Origin: CALHVX01 sp051027215
Lineage (GTDB): Bacteria > Pseudomonadota > Gammaproteobacteria > Pseudomonadales > Azotimanducaceae
NCBI GenBank assembly: GCA_051027215.1
Contig: JBPCXR010000232.1
Location: 1-23,542 of the forward strand
Reading direction: 5' to 3'
DNA length: 23,542 nucleotides
Of this stretch, positions 8,554 through 15,700 are shown piece by piece. The notes under the pieces were generated by a model. The model was not told the origin of the DNA, ran no database searches, and saw nothing but the letters and a program-made list of their open reading frames with translations. The position numbers and the translations under genes are program-made. Position 1 is the stretch's first letter. Every line of letters starts with the position of its first letter.

Positions 8554-9915
8554 CTAGTAACGATAGGTTTCAGGCTTGAACGGACCTTCGCGGTCTACGC
8601 CGATGTAATCCGCTTGGGTTTTGGTCAGTCGAGTGACTGTGCCACCGAAGCCCCGCACCATCAGTTCAGCCACCTCCTCGTCGAGTTTCTTTGGCAATAC
8701 CTCGACGCTGATTGGTTGACGCTGATTTTCAGGCTGATCTGCCCACTTCTGCTCGAACAGGTGCATCTGTGCCAGCACTTGGTTGGCAAAAGAACCATCC
8801 ATGATTCGTGACGGGTGGCCCATGGCGTTGCCGAGGTTCACCAAGCGTCCTTCGGATAACAGTATTAAGTAATCCTGGGGATCATCACTGCGATAGATCA
8901 GATGTACCTGGTCTTTGACTTCTTCCCAGCGCCAATTCTCACGGGTGTATGCGGTATCGATCTCGTTATCAAAATGCCCAATATTGCACACGACCGCGCC
9001 AGCCTTGAGCTTCTGCAGGATGTTCTTGTCACAAACGTCCGCGTTGCCTGTGCAAGTTACGATTAGGTCGGTATCTGCTAGCAGCGCTTCGTTGACATCA
9101 CTGAGCTTGCCGGTGTTCTCGCCGTTCTTGTACGCAGAAACCGTTTCGTAGCCGTCCATACAAGCCTGCATGGCGCAGATCGGATCGACTTCTGTGATGC
9201 GCACGATCATGCCTTCCTGGCGCAGGCTCAAGGCGGAGCCCTTGCCAACGTCGCCATAGCCCATGACCAGCGCGCGTTTGCCCGACAAGAGCATGTCTGT
9301 GCCGCGCTTGATGGCGTCGTTAAGGCTGTGACGGCAGCCGTATTTGTTGTCGTTTTTAGATTTAGTCACGCTGTCGTTGACGTTGATGGCCGGGACCTTC
9401 AGTTCGTTGTTGGCCATCATCTCGATTAGGCGATGAACCCCAGTGGTGGTTTCTTCCGATATACCGTGAATGTGATCGAGCATTTGCGGGTAACGGTTAT
9501 GAATGATCTCTGTAAGATCGCCGCCGTCGTCCAGCAGCAAGTTGGCATTCCAGGGTTCACCGTCTTTCAGGATCGTCTGTTCAATACACCACTCGTACTC
9601 TTCTTCCGTCTCGCCTTTCCAGGCGAATACCGGAATGTCCTGTGCGGCGATTGCAGCGGCCGCATGATCCTGGGTGGAGAAGATGTTGCAAGATGACCAG
9701 CGGACTTCGGCACCGAGAGCAATCAGCGTTTCGATCAGCACGGCGGTTTGTATGGTCATGTGAATACAGCCAATGATACGAGCATCGCGCAACGGTTGTT
9801 CGGCAGCGTAGCGCTTGCGCAATGCCATAAGTGCTGGCATTTCATTTTCTGCCAGGGTGATTTCCTTGCGGCCAAAATTAGCGAGTGAAATATCTTTTAC
9901 TTTGTAGTCAGCCAT
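8554..9915 (-). CDS. ahcY: Adenosylhomocysteinase (S-adenosylhomocysteine hydrolase)
   Basis: NAD-dependent cytoplasmic enzyme that splits S-adenosylhomocysteine into adenosine and homocysteine, relieving inhibition of methyltransferases and recycling the methionine cycle. Landmarks are IGCIHMTIQTAVLIETL at the N-terminus, WSSCNIFSTQDHAAAAI, the substrate-site stretch NDSVTKSKNDNKYGCR, the NAD motif GYGDVGKGSA and the C-terminal GPFKPETYRY. The 453-residue length and the insert around ENWRWEEVKDQVHLI fit the long bacterial form. A Shine-Dalgarno (AGGA) lies about 7 bases before ATG at 9915. The gene follows the presumed regulator sahR by 33 bp, too short to hold a riboswitch, so control is expected at the sahR promoter. 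Confidence 0.98.
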   Translation of the reverse strand: MADYKVKDISLANFGRKEITLAENEMPALMALRKRYAAEQPLRDARIIGCIHMTIQTAVLIETLIALGAEVRWSSCNIFSTQDHAAAAIAAQDIPVFAWKGETEEEYEWCIEQTILKDGEPWNANLLLDDGGDLTEIIHNRYPQMLDHIHGISEETTTGVHRLIEMMANNELKVPAINVNDSVTKSKNDNKYGCRHSLNDAIKRGTDMLLSGKRALVMGYGDVGKGSALSLRQEGMIVRITEVDPICAMQACMDGYETVSAYKNGENTGKLSDVNEALLADTDLIVTCTGNADVCDKNILQKLKAGAVVCNIGHFDNEIDTAYTRENWRWEEVKDQVHLIYRSDDPQDYLILLSEGRLVNLGNAMGHPSRIMDGSFANQVLAQMHLFEQKWADQPENQRQPISVEVLPKKLDEEVAELMVRGFGGTVTRLTKTQADYIGVDREGPFKPETYRY

Positions 9916-9948
9916 GAGGGTTCCTGTTTTGGAGTTGCGCCAGTTGGT

Positions 9949-11022
9949 TTAGTAATGGGGTGAGTGCGCAGGCGTAGCGCTGCAGCGAAAGCCATGAATC
10001 TGAATCCGAAAGCCATTGCGTTGGGCGAGATACTCTGAGGTTTCGACAGAGAAACCGGAGCTCGTGGCCCAGTGCTGCAAATCCGCTGCCTCGAATCCGA
10101 GCCACAAATCGCCACAGGCAGAATGTGCCCACTGCTGGTCATGGCTGCAAAGCTCCGCAACCATTAGTAGTCCGTGGGGCTTAAGAACCCTGCTAGCTTG
10201 GGTAAAGAACGCGCTGGGGTCCGGTAAGTGGTGCAGCACCATGGCCGCCAGAACCAGATCCTGGTCGGCGTGGTCCTCAAGCGTTTCAAAGGCCTGTTGG
10301 CGGAGCGTGACGTTGCTACTGTCGCGCACGGCATTGGCTGTTTGTGCCAGCATTCTTTCGGAGTGATCTATAGCGATTACCTGTTCGAACCGCCGTGCCA
10401 ACGCCGACAGCAACTCGCCGTCACCTGGCCCGACTTCTATAGCGCTGGAGTGCTCGCTACAGAGGCGATCGACAAGATCGATCACAACGCCGCAGTACAC
10501 GTCAGTAGCGCTGATGCGCGCCTGCTGTTCGCGAAAGGCGGTGGCATGCTCATCAAAAAATCGTTGGCTCTGCGCTCGGCGCCTGGCCAACACCTGGTCG
10601 CGACGTTGTTGTAGCGGCGCATCCAGCGGCAGCACATCCAGCTCTTTATACAACGGTGCCAACGCATGCTGATTCGGCAAGGTGTTGCGACGGTAGTAGA
10701 TGCTGTTGCCCTCCCGTCGACGGGCGACGAGTTCAGCTTCGTGCAGCAGCTTCAAATGGTGGCTGAGTGCCGGCTGCGTCATATCGACAATCTCCGCCAA
10801 CTCGGAAACCCCGTAGGAGCTTTGCCGCAGCACTCGCAGCAGGGTCAGGCGTAGCTCATCACCCAGCGCCCGGTGGCGCCGGGCCAGCAGCGCCAAGGCA
10901 TCGGCATCGATGACTTGCTCTTGAGCGCTGGCGCGAGCGGCGGTGGGTTCGGCAGAAGAGGCAGCGGGCAGGGGCATTGGGCAGAGCAGGCTCTCGGGAC
11001 GTTTTAGGCGAAGGCGCGGCAT
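9949..11022 (-). CDS. sahR: SahR: ArsR-family regulator with methyltransferase-like SAH-sensing domain
   Basis: DNA-binding regulator. Residues about 45-110 form an ArsR winged helix: RALGDELRLTLLRVL, then the recognition region VDMTQPALSHHLKLLHEAEL and the wing REGNSIYYRR. Residues about 165-345 form a class I methyltransferase fold with motif I IEVGPGDGELLSAL, the acidic loop VIAIDHSERML and a VLHHLPDP motif. This two-domain layout next to ahcY matches SahR, described as a repressor of SAM-cycle genes that releases DNA when SAH rises. That function is established for the family; here it is inferred from domains and neighbour. No metal-binding cysteine pair of the ArsR type is evident in the helix-turn-helix. 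Met16 is a possible later start. It is divergent from the transaminase gene, with about 112 bp between them. Confidence 0.88.
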   Translation of the reverse strand: MPRLRLKRPESLLCPMPLPAASSAEPTAARASAQEQVIDADALALLARRHRALGDELRLTLLRVLRQSSYGVSELAEIVDMTQPALSHHLKLLHEAELVARRREGNSIYYRRNTLPNQHALAPLYKELDVLPLDAPLQQRRDQVLARRRAQSQRFFDEHATAFREQQARISATDVYCGVVIDLVDRLCSEHSSAIEVGPGDGELLSALARRFEQVIAIDHSERMLAQTANAVRDSSNVTLRQQAFETLEDHADQDLVLAAMVLHHLPDPSAFFTQASRVLKPHGLLMVAELCSHDQQWAHSACGDLWLGFEAADLQHWATSSGFSVETSEYLAQRNGFRIQIHGFRCSATPAHSPHY

Positions 11023-11051
11023 CGTAGCAGGCTCCGAGCCCTGGGGCCAGA

Positions 11052-11075
11052 CTAATTAAAAATATTTTTATATAG
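11052..11075. promoter_or_regulatory. AT-rich dyad, candidate SahR operator between divergent genes
   Basis: A perfect 14-bp palindrome TAAAAATATTTTTA lies at 11057-11070. Beyond two mismatched bases on each side the arms pair again as CTA and TAG, giving a 24-bp dyad with 10 of 12 positions symmetric. It is about 30 bp upstream of the sahR start and 60 bp upstream of the transaminase start, in an otherwise GC-rich region. It overlaps possible -10 sequences on both strands (TATATA at 11069-11074 for plus; TATAAA at 11067-11072 for minus). ArsR-type dimers bind such dyads. I did not match it to a published SahR motif. Confidence 0.5.
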
Positions 11076-11134
11076 GTTTTGTGCGATCAGGATCAGCAAG
11101 TTAACCTGGCCACTGCGGAACCAATGGGCGCTGT

Positions 11135-12283
11135 ATGCCAGACCTTGCTAGTAAGTTGCCAGATGTCGGGACGACGATATTCACCCTGATGTCTCAGCTC
11201 GCCGCGGAACAGGGCGCCATCAACCTCTCCCAGGGCTTCCCTGATTTCGAACCGCCAGAGGCGTTGTTGGAGCGGGTTAATGCGCATCTTTATGGGGGCC
11301 GAAACCAGTACGCTCCCATGATCGGCGTAGCTTCGCTGCGAGAGGCGACCGCGGCCAAGATCGCTGATTTGTATGGTCTGGACGTTGACCCAGACACTGA
11401 GCTGACCATCACTTCTGGCGCAACCGAAGCACTGTTCTGTGCCATTGCCGCCGTGGTCAGACCCGGAGACGAAGTAATCGTCTTCGACCCTGCATACGAC
11501 AGCTATGAACCCGTGGTGCGGCTCCACGGTGGTTACACCAAGCACGTGCCTTTGCAGCCGCCGCGCTACCAGATTGATTGGGATCAGGTGGCAAGCTTGG
11601 TAACCGCGAGAACCAGACTGATCATCACCAATACACCGCACAACCCCACTGGTAGCATCTGGCGAGCGGCCGACATCGATGCCCTGCGTCAAATTGTTAC
11701 GGGCCAGGACATCTATGTGCTTGCGGATGAGGTCTACGAGCACATGGTATTTGATGGCGCGCGTCACGAGAGCCTGTGTCGCTACCCGGATCTGTTTGCG
11801 CGCAGCTTTGTCGTCTCTTCCTACGGTAAGACCTACCATGTAACGGGTTGGAAGATCGGCTACTGCGCCGCGCCCGCTGCCCTCAGCGCCGAGTTCCGAA
11901 AGATTCATCAGTACGTCACCTTCACTTCGAATACGCCAGTACAATTTGGCCTTGCAGACTTCCTGGCTGCACATCCGGAACATCACCAGCAACTGAGTCA
12001 GTTCTACCAGGCTAAACGGGATCTGTTTCTGGCTGCGCTGGAATCCTCCCGCTTCGCGTTCGCGCCGAGTGCGGGCACCTACTTTCAGCTACTGGACTAC
12101 TCGCAGATCACTGAGCAATTAGATACTGAGTGGGTAACACAGCTAACCTGTGAGGCGAAGGTCGCGGCGATACCCGTTTCGGTGTTTTATCGCAAGCCAC
12201 CAGCTGCGCAAATGATTCGACTATGTTTCGCCAAGGACGACGCCACGCTGCAGCGGGGAGCGGAGATTCTGTGTCAACTCTAG
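11135..12283 (+). CDS. ybdL: Methionine/glutamine-type aminotransferase (YbdL family)
   Basis: PLP-dependent class I/II aminotransferase of 382 residues, close along its length to E. coli YbdL, a methionine aminotransferase. Landmarks are KLPDVGTTIFTLMS, INLSQGFPDFEPPEAL, NQYAPMIGVASLRE, NTPHNPTG, LADEVYEH and SSYGKTYHVTGWKIGY. Lys232 is the expected PLP Schiff-base lysine. The carboxylate-binding arginine lies in MIRLCFAKDD near the C-terminus. The likely reaction is transfer of an amino group to 4-methylthio-2-oxobutanoate to give methionine, possibly using glutamine. The adjacent omega-amidase supports glutamine as donor, since that would make 2-oxoglutaramate. The gene is divergent from sahR. 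Its start has no strong Shine-Dalgarno, but the ATG matches the YbdL N-terminus. Confidence 0.92.
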   Translation: MPDLASKLPDVGTTIFTLMSQLAAEQGAINLSQGFPDFEPPEALLERVNAHLYGGRNQYAPMIGVASLREATAAKIADLYGLDVDPDTELTITSGATEALFCAIAAVVRPGDEVIVFDPAYDSYEPVVRLHGGYTKHVPLQPPRYQIDWDQVASLVTARTRLIITNTPHNPTGSIWRAADIDALRQIVTGQDIYVLADEVYEHMVFDGARHESLCRYPDLFARSFVVSSYGKTYHVTGWKIGYCAAPAALSAEFRKIHQYVTFTSNTPVQFGLADFLAAHPEHHQQLSQFYQAKRDLFLAALESSRFAFAPSAGTYFQLLDYSQITEQLDTEWVTQLTCEAKVAAIPVSVFYRKPPAAQMIRLCFAKDDATLQRGAEILCQL

Positions 12284-13080
12284 CGCTGAGCCTGGTTCAG
12301 ACTACGACTCATTGGCACGATCCCAAGGCGAATCGCGATCACTTCGAGGCTCTCTTCAAAGACTTACCCGACAACGGTGACCTGGTGGTGCTACCGGAAA
12401 TGTTCGCGACCGGTTTTACCATGGCGTCGAGCACCCAGGCAGAACCCATGGACGGGCCAACAGTCGTGTGGTTGCAGTCGATGGCAAGGCGCTATGCACG
12501 GACTTTCTGCGGCAGTCTAGTGATTAGGGATGCTAAGCGAATCTTTAATCGTCTGCTTTGGGTGAGCCCTGATGGTGCAATCGCCCACTACGACAAGCGA
12601 CATCGTTTTCGCATGGCAGATGAGCACGAGCACTACCATGCCGGTGCACAGAAGCTCATCGTTAGTCTTGGTACAGTGCGAGTCTGTCCGCTGGTTTGTT
12701 ACGATCTACGCTTTCCTGTTTGGTCGCGCAATCGGGACGACTACGATCTGCTGCTCTACGTAGCGAACTGGCCCGCTGCGCGGCAACTCGCCTGGCGCCG
12801 GTTGCTGCCAGCGCGAGCCATCGAAAACCAGTGCTACGTTGCAGCCGTTAACGTGGTTGGCGTGGATGGTGGTGGTGTGAGTTATGCCGGTGGTTCGAGC
12901 GTTTGGGATCCTGAGGGGCGCGCCGTAATCGATCTAGGAGCGGCTGCATCGATCGCCAACGTAACCTTGGATTTTTCCGAACTAACAACTTATCGAGAGC
13001 AATTTCCTGCTTGGCAAGACCGCGACGATTTCACCTTGAATGTAGATAATGGCCCCGACTCTAAGCAACGACAGAGGTAG
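12271..13080 (+). CDS. yafV: Omega-amidase (YafV/Nit2-type nitrilase-fold hydrolase)
   Basis: Carbon-nitrogen hydrolase that deamidates 2-oxoglutaramate (the keto acid left when glutamine donates its amino group) to 2-oxoglutarate and ammonia. With the start used here the catalytic triad is Glu43 (VVLPEMF), Lys109 (HYDKRH) and Cys143 (LVCYDLRFPVWSRN). RFRMADEHEHY and ANWPAARQLAWRRLLPARAIENQ also match E. coli YafV. I chose GTG at 12271. It gives 269 residues with the family N-terminus ALSLVQTT, and GGAG lies 5 bases upstream. The ATG at 12223 would add 16 residues read out of frame from the transaminase tail. The gene overlaps the transaminase stop by 13 bp, so translation is probably coupled. 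Confidence 0.92.
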   Translation: MSTLALSLVQTTTHWHDPKANRDHFEALFKDLPDNGDLVVLPEMFATGFTMASSTQAEPMDGPTVVWLQSMARRYARTFCGSLVIRDAKRIFNRLLWVSPDGAIAHYDKRHRFRMADEHEHYHAGAQKLIVSLGTVRVCPLVCYDLRFPVWSRNRDDYDLLLYVANWPAARQLAWRRLLPARAIENQCYVAAVNVVGVDGGGVSYAGGSSVWDPEGRAVIDLGAAASIANVTLDFSELTTYREQFPAWQDRDDFTLNVDNGPDSKQRQR

Positions 13081-13088
13081 CTGATCCA

Positions 13089-13517
13089 TTGAAACAGAAC
13101 GAAGAACACCCAGTGTTAAATTTGGTTCAGCGCGCCAGTGAAGCTCGGGGCCCTTTAGCGCTGCTTGCTGTCATGCTGCTGCTTGGCGGCTGTGGCGACA
13201 GCAAGCCCGCATCGGCCCAAGGAGCAGGCCAGGCAACCGCAGCTGCTGCACCGGCGGCGATCGATGGCGAGCAGATCTACAATCGCTACTGTTTTTCCTG
13301 TCATGCCGCAGGCATTGCCGGAGCACCGAAAGTTGGTGTGGCCGAGGCTTGGCAGCCACGAGCAGCCAAGGGCCAAGCGGCGTTACTCGCCAGCACAGTT
13401 GCGGGTATCCAGCCGGGCATGCCGGCAAAAGGGCTCTGCAATAGCTGTAGCGATGCCGAGCTGAATGCGGCTATTGACCACATGTTGGTCAATAGCGCCG
13501 TGCAGGTCGCACCCTGA
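13089..13517 (+). CDS. Cytochrome c5-like lipoprotein
   Basis: Small c-type electron carrier exported across the inner membrane. A hydrophobic signal segment (GPLALLAVMLLLGGC) ends in a lipobox with Cys35, so it is probably a lipoprotein. An alanine-rich linker follows, then the haem domain with CFSCH at residues 68-72. Met111 in QPGMPAKGL is the likely sixth ligand. CNSCSDAEL (117-125) carries the extra disulfide that marks cytochrome c5. The annotated start is TTG at 13089, 11 bases after AGAGG; GTG at 13113 is an alternative and leaves the signal peptide intact. It begins 8 bp after the omega-amidase stop, so co-transcription is likely, though no shared pathway is evident. Confidence 0.88.
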   Translation: MKQNEEHPVLNLVQRASEARGPLALLAVMLLLGGCGDSKPASAQGAGQATAAAAPAAIDGEQIYNRYCFSCHAAGIAGAPKVGVAEAWQPRAAKGQAALLASTVAGIQPGMPAKGLCNSCSDAELNAAIDHMLVNSAVQVAP

Positions 13518-13563
13518 CCGTCAAAGTTGGGAACTTTTGTCCAGTTTCGTCGGCCTAACAGAT

Positions 13564-13594
13564 TATGATGAAACGTCAGTCGATCCCTAGGGAG
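13564..13594 (+). promoter_or_regulatory. Possible -10 element and Shine-Dalgarno of the LRAT-like gene
   Basis: TATGAT at 13564-13569 resembles a sigma-70 -10 box, and AGGGAG at 13589-13594 is a strong ribosome binding site 5 bases before ATG at 13600. No good -35 is seen at 16-18 bp spacing, so the promoter call is weak while the ribosome site is good. It suggests the LRAT-like gene can be transcribed apart from the upstream genes. Confidence 0.4.
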
Positions 13595-13599
13595 AACTC

Positions 13600-14022
13600 A
13601 TGAGCCGTTACTTGCCAGGAGATGTCGTCAGCCGCCGCAAAGGACCGGTCATGCATCGCGGTGTGGTCCTCGGTGATGGACGGGTTCTGCACAATACGCC
13701 GAGCCGCGGTGAGCACATCAGCTCTATGCTGGAGTTTAGCGCCGGGCAGAAAGTAAGAGTCCAACGGCGGAGCCGAACAGAACGAGAGCGAGCGCTCAGC
13801 CACGCAGAGCGCGGTCGGCATCAGCCTTATCATTTACTGCGCAACAACTGCGAGCACACCGTCAGCCGAGCGCACACCGGTCGCAGCCGCAGCCCGCAGC
13901 TTGCCGGCTGGCTCCTAGGGTTGGGCCTGGCGGGGGCAACCCTAGCCGTGACCCGGCATCCTGGACTCAGCGCCGCGGGTTTTGCTCTGGGCCAACGATT
14001 GGGTGGTCGCGCAACGCGCTGA
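13600..14022 (+). CDS. LRAT/PLAAT-like (NlpC/P60 superfamily) protein with C-terminal membrane segment
   Basis: Small protein of 140 residues with the hallmarks of the lecithin:retinol acyltransferase family, permuted papain-like thiol enzymes acting on lipid acyl chains. His19 (VMHRGVVLGDG) and His31 (VLHNTPSRGEH) are 12 residues apart, the same spacing as His60/His72 of human LRAT and His23/His35 of PLAAT proteins. Cys84 lies in the signature NNCEH. The N-terminal YLPGDVVSRRKG fits the family's first strand. Only about 50 residues separate His31 from Cys84, fewer than in the animal enzymes. A C-terminal hydrophobic segment (about 102-118, perhaps a second at 122-132) could anchor it to the inner membrane, as in PLAATs. 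No signal peptide is seen, so the domain is probably cytoplasmic. Activity is inferred, not shown. Confidence 0.82.
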   Translation: MSRYLPGDVVSRRKGPVMHRGVVLGDGRVLHNTPSRGEHISSMLEFSAGQKVRVQRRSRTERERALSHAERGRHQPYHLLRNNCEHTVSRAHTGRSRSPQLAGWLLGLGLAGATLAVTRHPGLSAAGFALGQRLGGRATR

Positions 14023-14042
14023 CAGCAGCGCTAAGAGCGGCG

Positions 14043-14723
14043 CTATGGCAGAGGCACGGACCACGCGCCAATCCCTGGTACCCGCAGGCGAGCCGCGTGC
14101 AGCATCAAGCGCGATGACTGTTGCTCTGGAGCATTGGGCCGACCGTAAAGATGGTCACCGACGATAGGGTGACCGATCCAGGCTAGATGCACCCGCAACT
14201 GATGGCTACGGCCGGTTCGCGGCATCAACGCCAAGGTGCTGCTGCTTGCGCTGCCAGCCAATTTTCGAAGCCGCGTGCTGCTGGCGAGACCGTCCGCTGC
14301 GCCGAGGGCCGTCTGCCAGCGATCGCCCACCCGGGTAATACTCGCGCGCGGGGCAGCAATGCGATAGCGGTTCTTGCGTCCTTTGCGCAAGGGCAAATCG
14401 ATCTCTCCGGTACCTGCCAGAGAAAGCTGGCCGACAACGCTGGCGAGATACAGCTTGTCTACCTGACGAGCAGCAAACGCTCGGGTCAATGCCGACTGCA
14501 TATGCTGGGTTCGGGCAATAAGCAATAGCCCGCTGGTGGCTTTGTCGATTCGATGTACCAGGTAGAGCTTGCCGAACTGCGCTGTGAGTCTTTGCCATAG
14601 GTCAATTTGACCGGAGCGATCGCGCAGTACCGACAACCCGGCGGGTTTGTTGACTACCAGCAGATCGGTGTCGATCTGCGCTAACCATTGATCGTCGATG
14701 CCGGTTTCCGGGATGTTACCCAT
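14043..14723 (-). CDS. RluA-family pseudouridine synthase
   Basis: Isomerises specific uridines to pseudouridine in rRNA or tRNA. Catalytic Asp60 lies in HRIDKATSGLLL, preceded by LLVVNKPAGLSVLRD. The RNA-binding and substrate motifs RTGRSHQLRVHLA and GHPIVGDHLYG are present near residues 169-194. No N-terminal S4 domain is seen, so it resembles RluA or TruC more than RluC or RluD; the exact RNA target cannot be read from the sequence. I chose ATG at 14723 (226 residues), which puts the synthase core about 20 residues from the start. An upstream in-frame TTG at 14777 would add 18 residues but would run into the oxyR promoter region. It is convergent with the LRAT-like gene (20 bp between stops) and divergent from oxyR. 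Confidence 0.9.
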   Translation of the reverse strand: MGNIPETGIDDQWLAQIDTDLLVVNKPAGLSVLRDRSGQIDLWQRLTAQFGKLYLVHRIDKATSGLLLIARTQHMQSALTRAFAARQVDKLYLASVVGQLSLAGTGEIDLPLRKGRKNRYRIAAPRASITRVGDRWQTALGAADGLASSTRLRKLAGSASSSTLALMPRTGRSHQLRVHLAWIGHPIVGDHLYGRPNAPEQQSSRLMLHAARLRVPGIGAWSVPLP

Positions 14724-14797
14724 GCTCGCTTTGCTCAGTTCAGGCCGCGCTATTGTAGCGGCAACACAGCGCGCCAATTTCAGAATACACTGCGACC

Positions 14798-15679
14798 ATG
14801 AACTTACGAGACTTGAGTTACTTAGTGGCGGTGGCCGAACACAAGCACTTTGGCAGGGCTGCTGATGCCTGCTTTGTGTCCCAGCCGACGCTCTCGACCC
14901 AGTTGAAAAAGCTGGAAGAAACCTTGGATGTCACGCTCATAGAACGTACCAATCGGCAGGTGATGCTGACCCCCGTGGGTGAGCAGGTGGTTGCCCAGGC
15001 GCAGCGGGTGCTGGCGGAGGTCAAGCAGCTCGAGCTCATTGCAGAGCGTCATAAAGACCCCTTTGGTGGTGAGTTTCGACTTGGCATTATCCCTACGGTC
15101 GCGCCGTATTTGCTGCCCAGAATTCTTGGGCCGATCCGCAAAGCATTCCCAAATCTGCGAGTGCAGCTTACCGAGGCTCAGACTGTTACGGTCAGCGAGC
15201 TACTGCGTACCGGCGAGCTTGACGCGGTGATAATGGCCTTGCCAGTAGAGGATGAGCACTGGCAATGCCGATCGCTGTACGATGAGCCGTTCTATTTTGC
15301 TGCGTCTAAACAGCATCCGAAAGCGACTCGCAAGAGCGTCGAGTTGGACGACTTAGAAGACGAAGAAGTTCTGCTGTTGGAAGACGGTCACTGCCTACGC
15401 GATCAAGCGCTGGACGTGTGTCACGCACACCATGCCAAAGAGAACATGAACTTTCGCGCCACTAGCATCGAAACTCTGCGGCAAATGGTCGCTGCCAATG
15501 CCGGAATCACTTTGATTCCGGCATTGGCACTTGGTAGCAAGACCGGGCCAGTCAAGTACATCCCGTTCAGTGGCAAAGTGCCAAAGCGCAGCATTGGAGT
15601 TTGCTGGCGCAAGAGCAGCACACGCGCTGAGCTGCTTTCCCAGCTTGCAGATCTACTGGAAGATCTGGAGATTGGTTAG
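14798..15679 (+). CDS. oxyR: Hydrogen peroxide-sensing transcriptional regulator OxyR
   Basis: LysR-type activator that senses hydrogen peroxide by disulfide formation. The N-terminal helix-turn-helix includes HFGRAADACFVSQPTLSTQL. The redox cysteines are at 199 (GHCLRDQAL) and 208 (DVCHAHH), exactly the numbers of E. coli OxyR Cys199 and Cys208. AANAGITLIPALAL matches the conserved regulatory-domain stretch. Length is 293 residues (E. coli 305). No Shine-Dalgarno is visible before the ATG, and a -10-like TACACT at 14786-14791 would place the transcript start close to the ATG itself. The gene converges on the DUF3501-FeS-rubrerythrin cluster, whose promoter carries an OxyR-like site. The coding sequence contains a long perfect inverted repeat, listed separately. 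Confidence 0.97.
   Translation: MNLRDLSYLVAVAEHKHFGRAADACFVSQPTLSTQLKKLEETLDVTLIERTNRQVMLTPVGEQVVAQAQRVLAEVKQLELIAERHKDPFGGEFRLGIIPTVAPYLLPRILGPIRKAFPNLRVQLTEAQTVTVSELLRTGELDAVIMALPVEDEHWQCRSLYDEPFYFAASKQHPKATRKSVELDDLEDEEVLLLEDGHCLRDQALDVCHAHHAKENMNFRATSIETLRQMVAANAGITLIPALALGSKTGPVKYIPFSGKVPKRSIGVCWRKSSTRAELLSQLADLLEDLEIG
15493..15529. repeat. Perfect 17-bp inverted repeat inside oxyR
   Basis: Left arm TGCCAATGCCGGAATCA (15493-15509), loop CTT (15510-15512), right arm TGATTCCGGCATTGGCA (15513-15529). The arms are exact reverse complements over 17 bases. It encodes the conserved ANAGITLIPALA part of OxyR, so the protein is intact. The mRNA would form a very stable stem with a three-base loop. 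No run of T follows, so it is not a standard terminator. Confidence 0.97.
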
Positions 15680-15700
15680 TACAAGTGCCCGGCCGTTGCT

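Noticed and set aside
9916..9948. SAH riboswitch upstream of ahcY
   Set aside because: Only 33 bp separate sahR and ahcY, too short for the SAH aptamer, and regulation is explained by SahR.
11093..11992. A 299-residue open frame on the minus strand opposite the transaminase gene
   Set aside because: It has no recognisable domain and lies wholly antisense to a gene with clear YbdL motifs and PLP lysine. It is a shadow of codon bias in a GC-rich gene.
13523..13537. AAAGTT-GGG-AACTTT hairpin after the cytochrome c5 gene
   Set aside because: It is a six-pair, AT-rich stem with a short T run, not stable enough for a confident terminator.
14027..14044. Short inverted repeat AGCGC/GCGCT between the LRAT-like and RluA-like genes
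   Set aside because: The stem is only five base pairs with an eight-base loop and no T tract, too weak to call a terminator.
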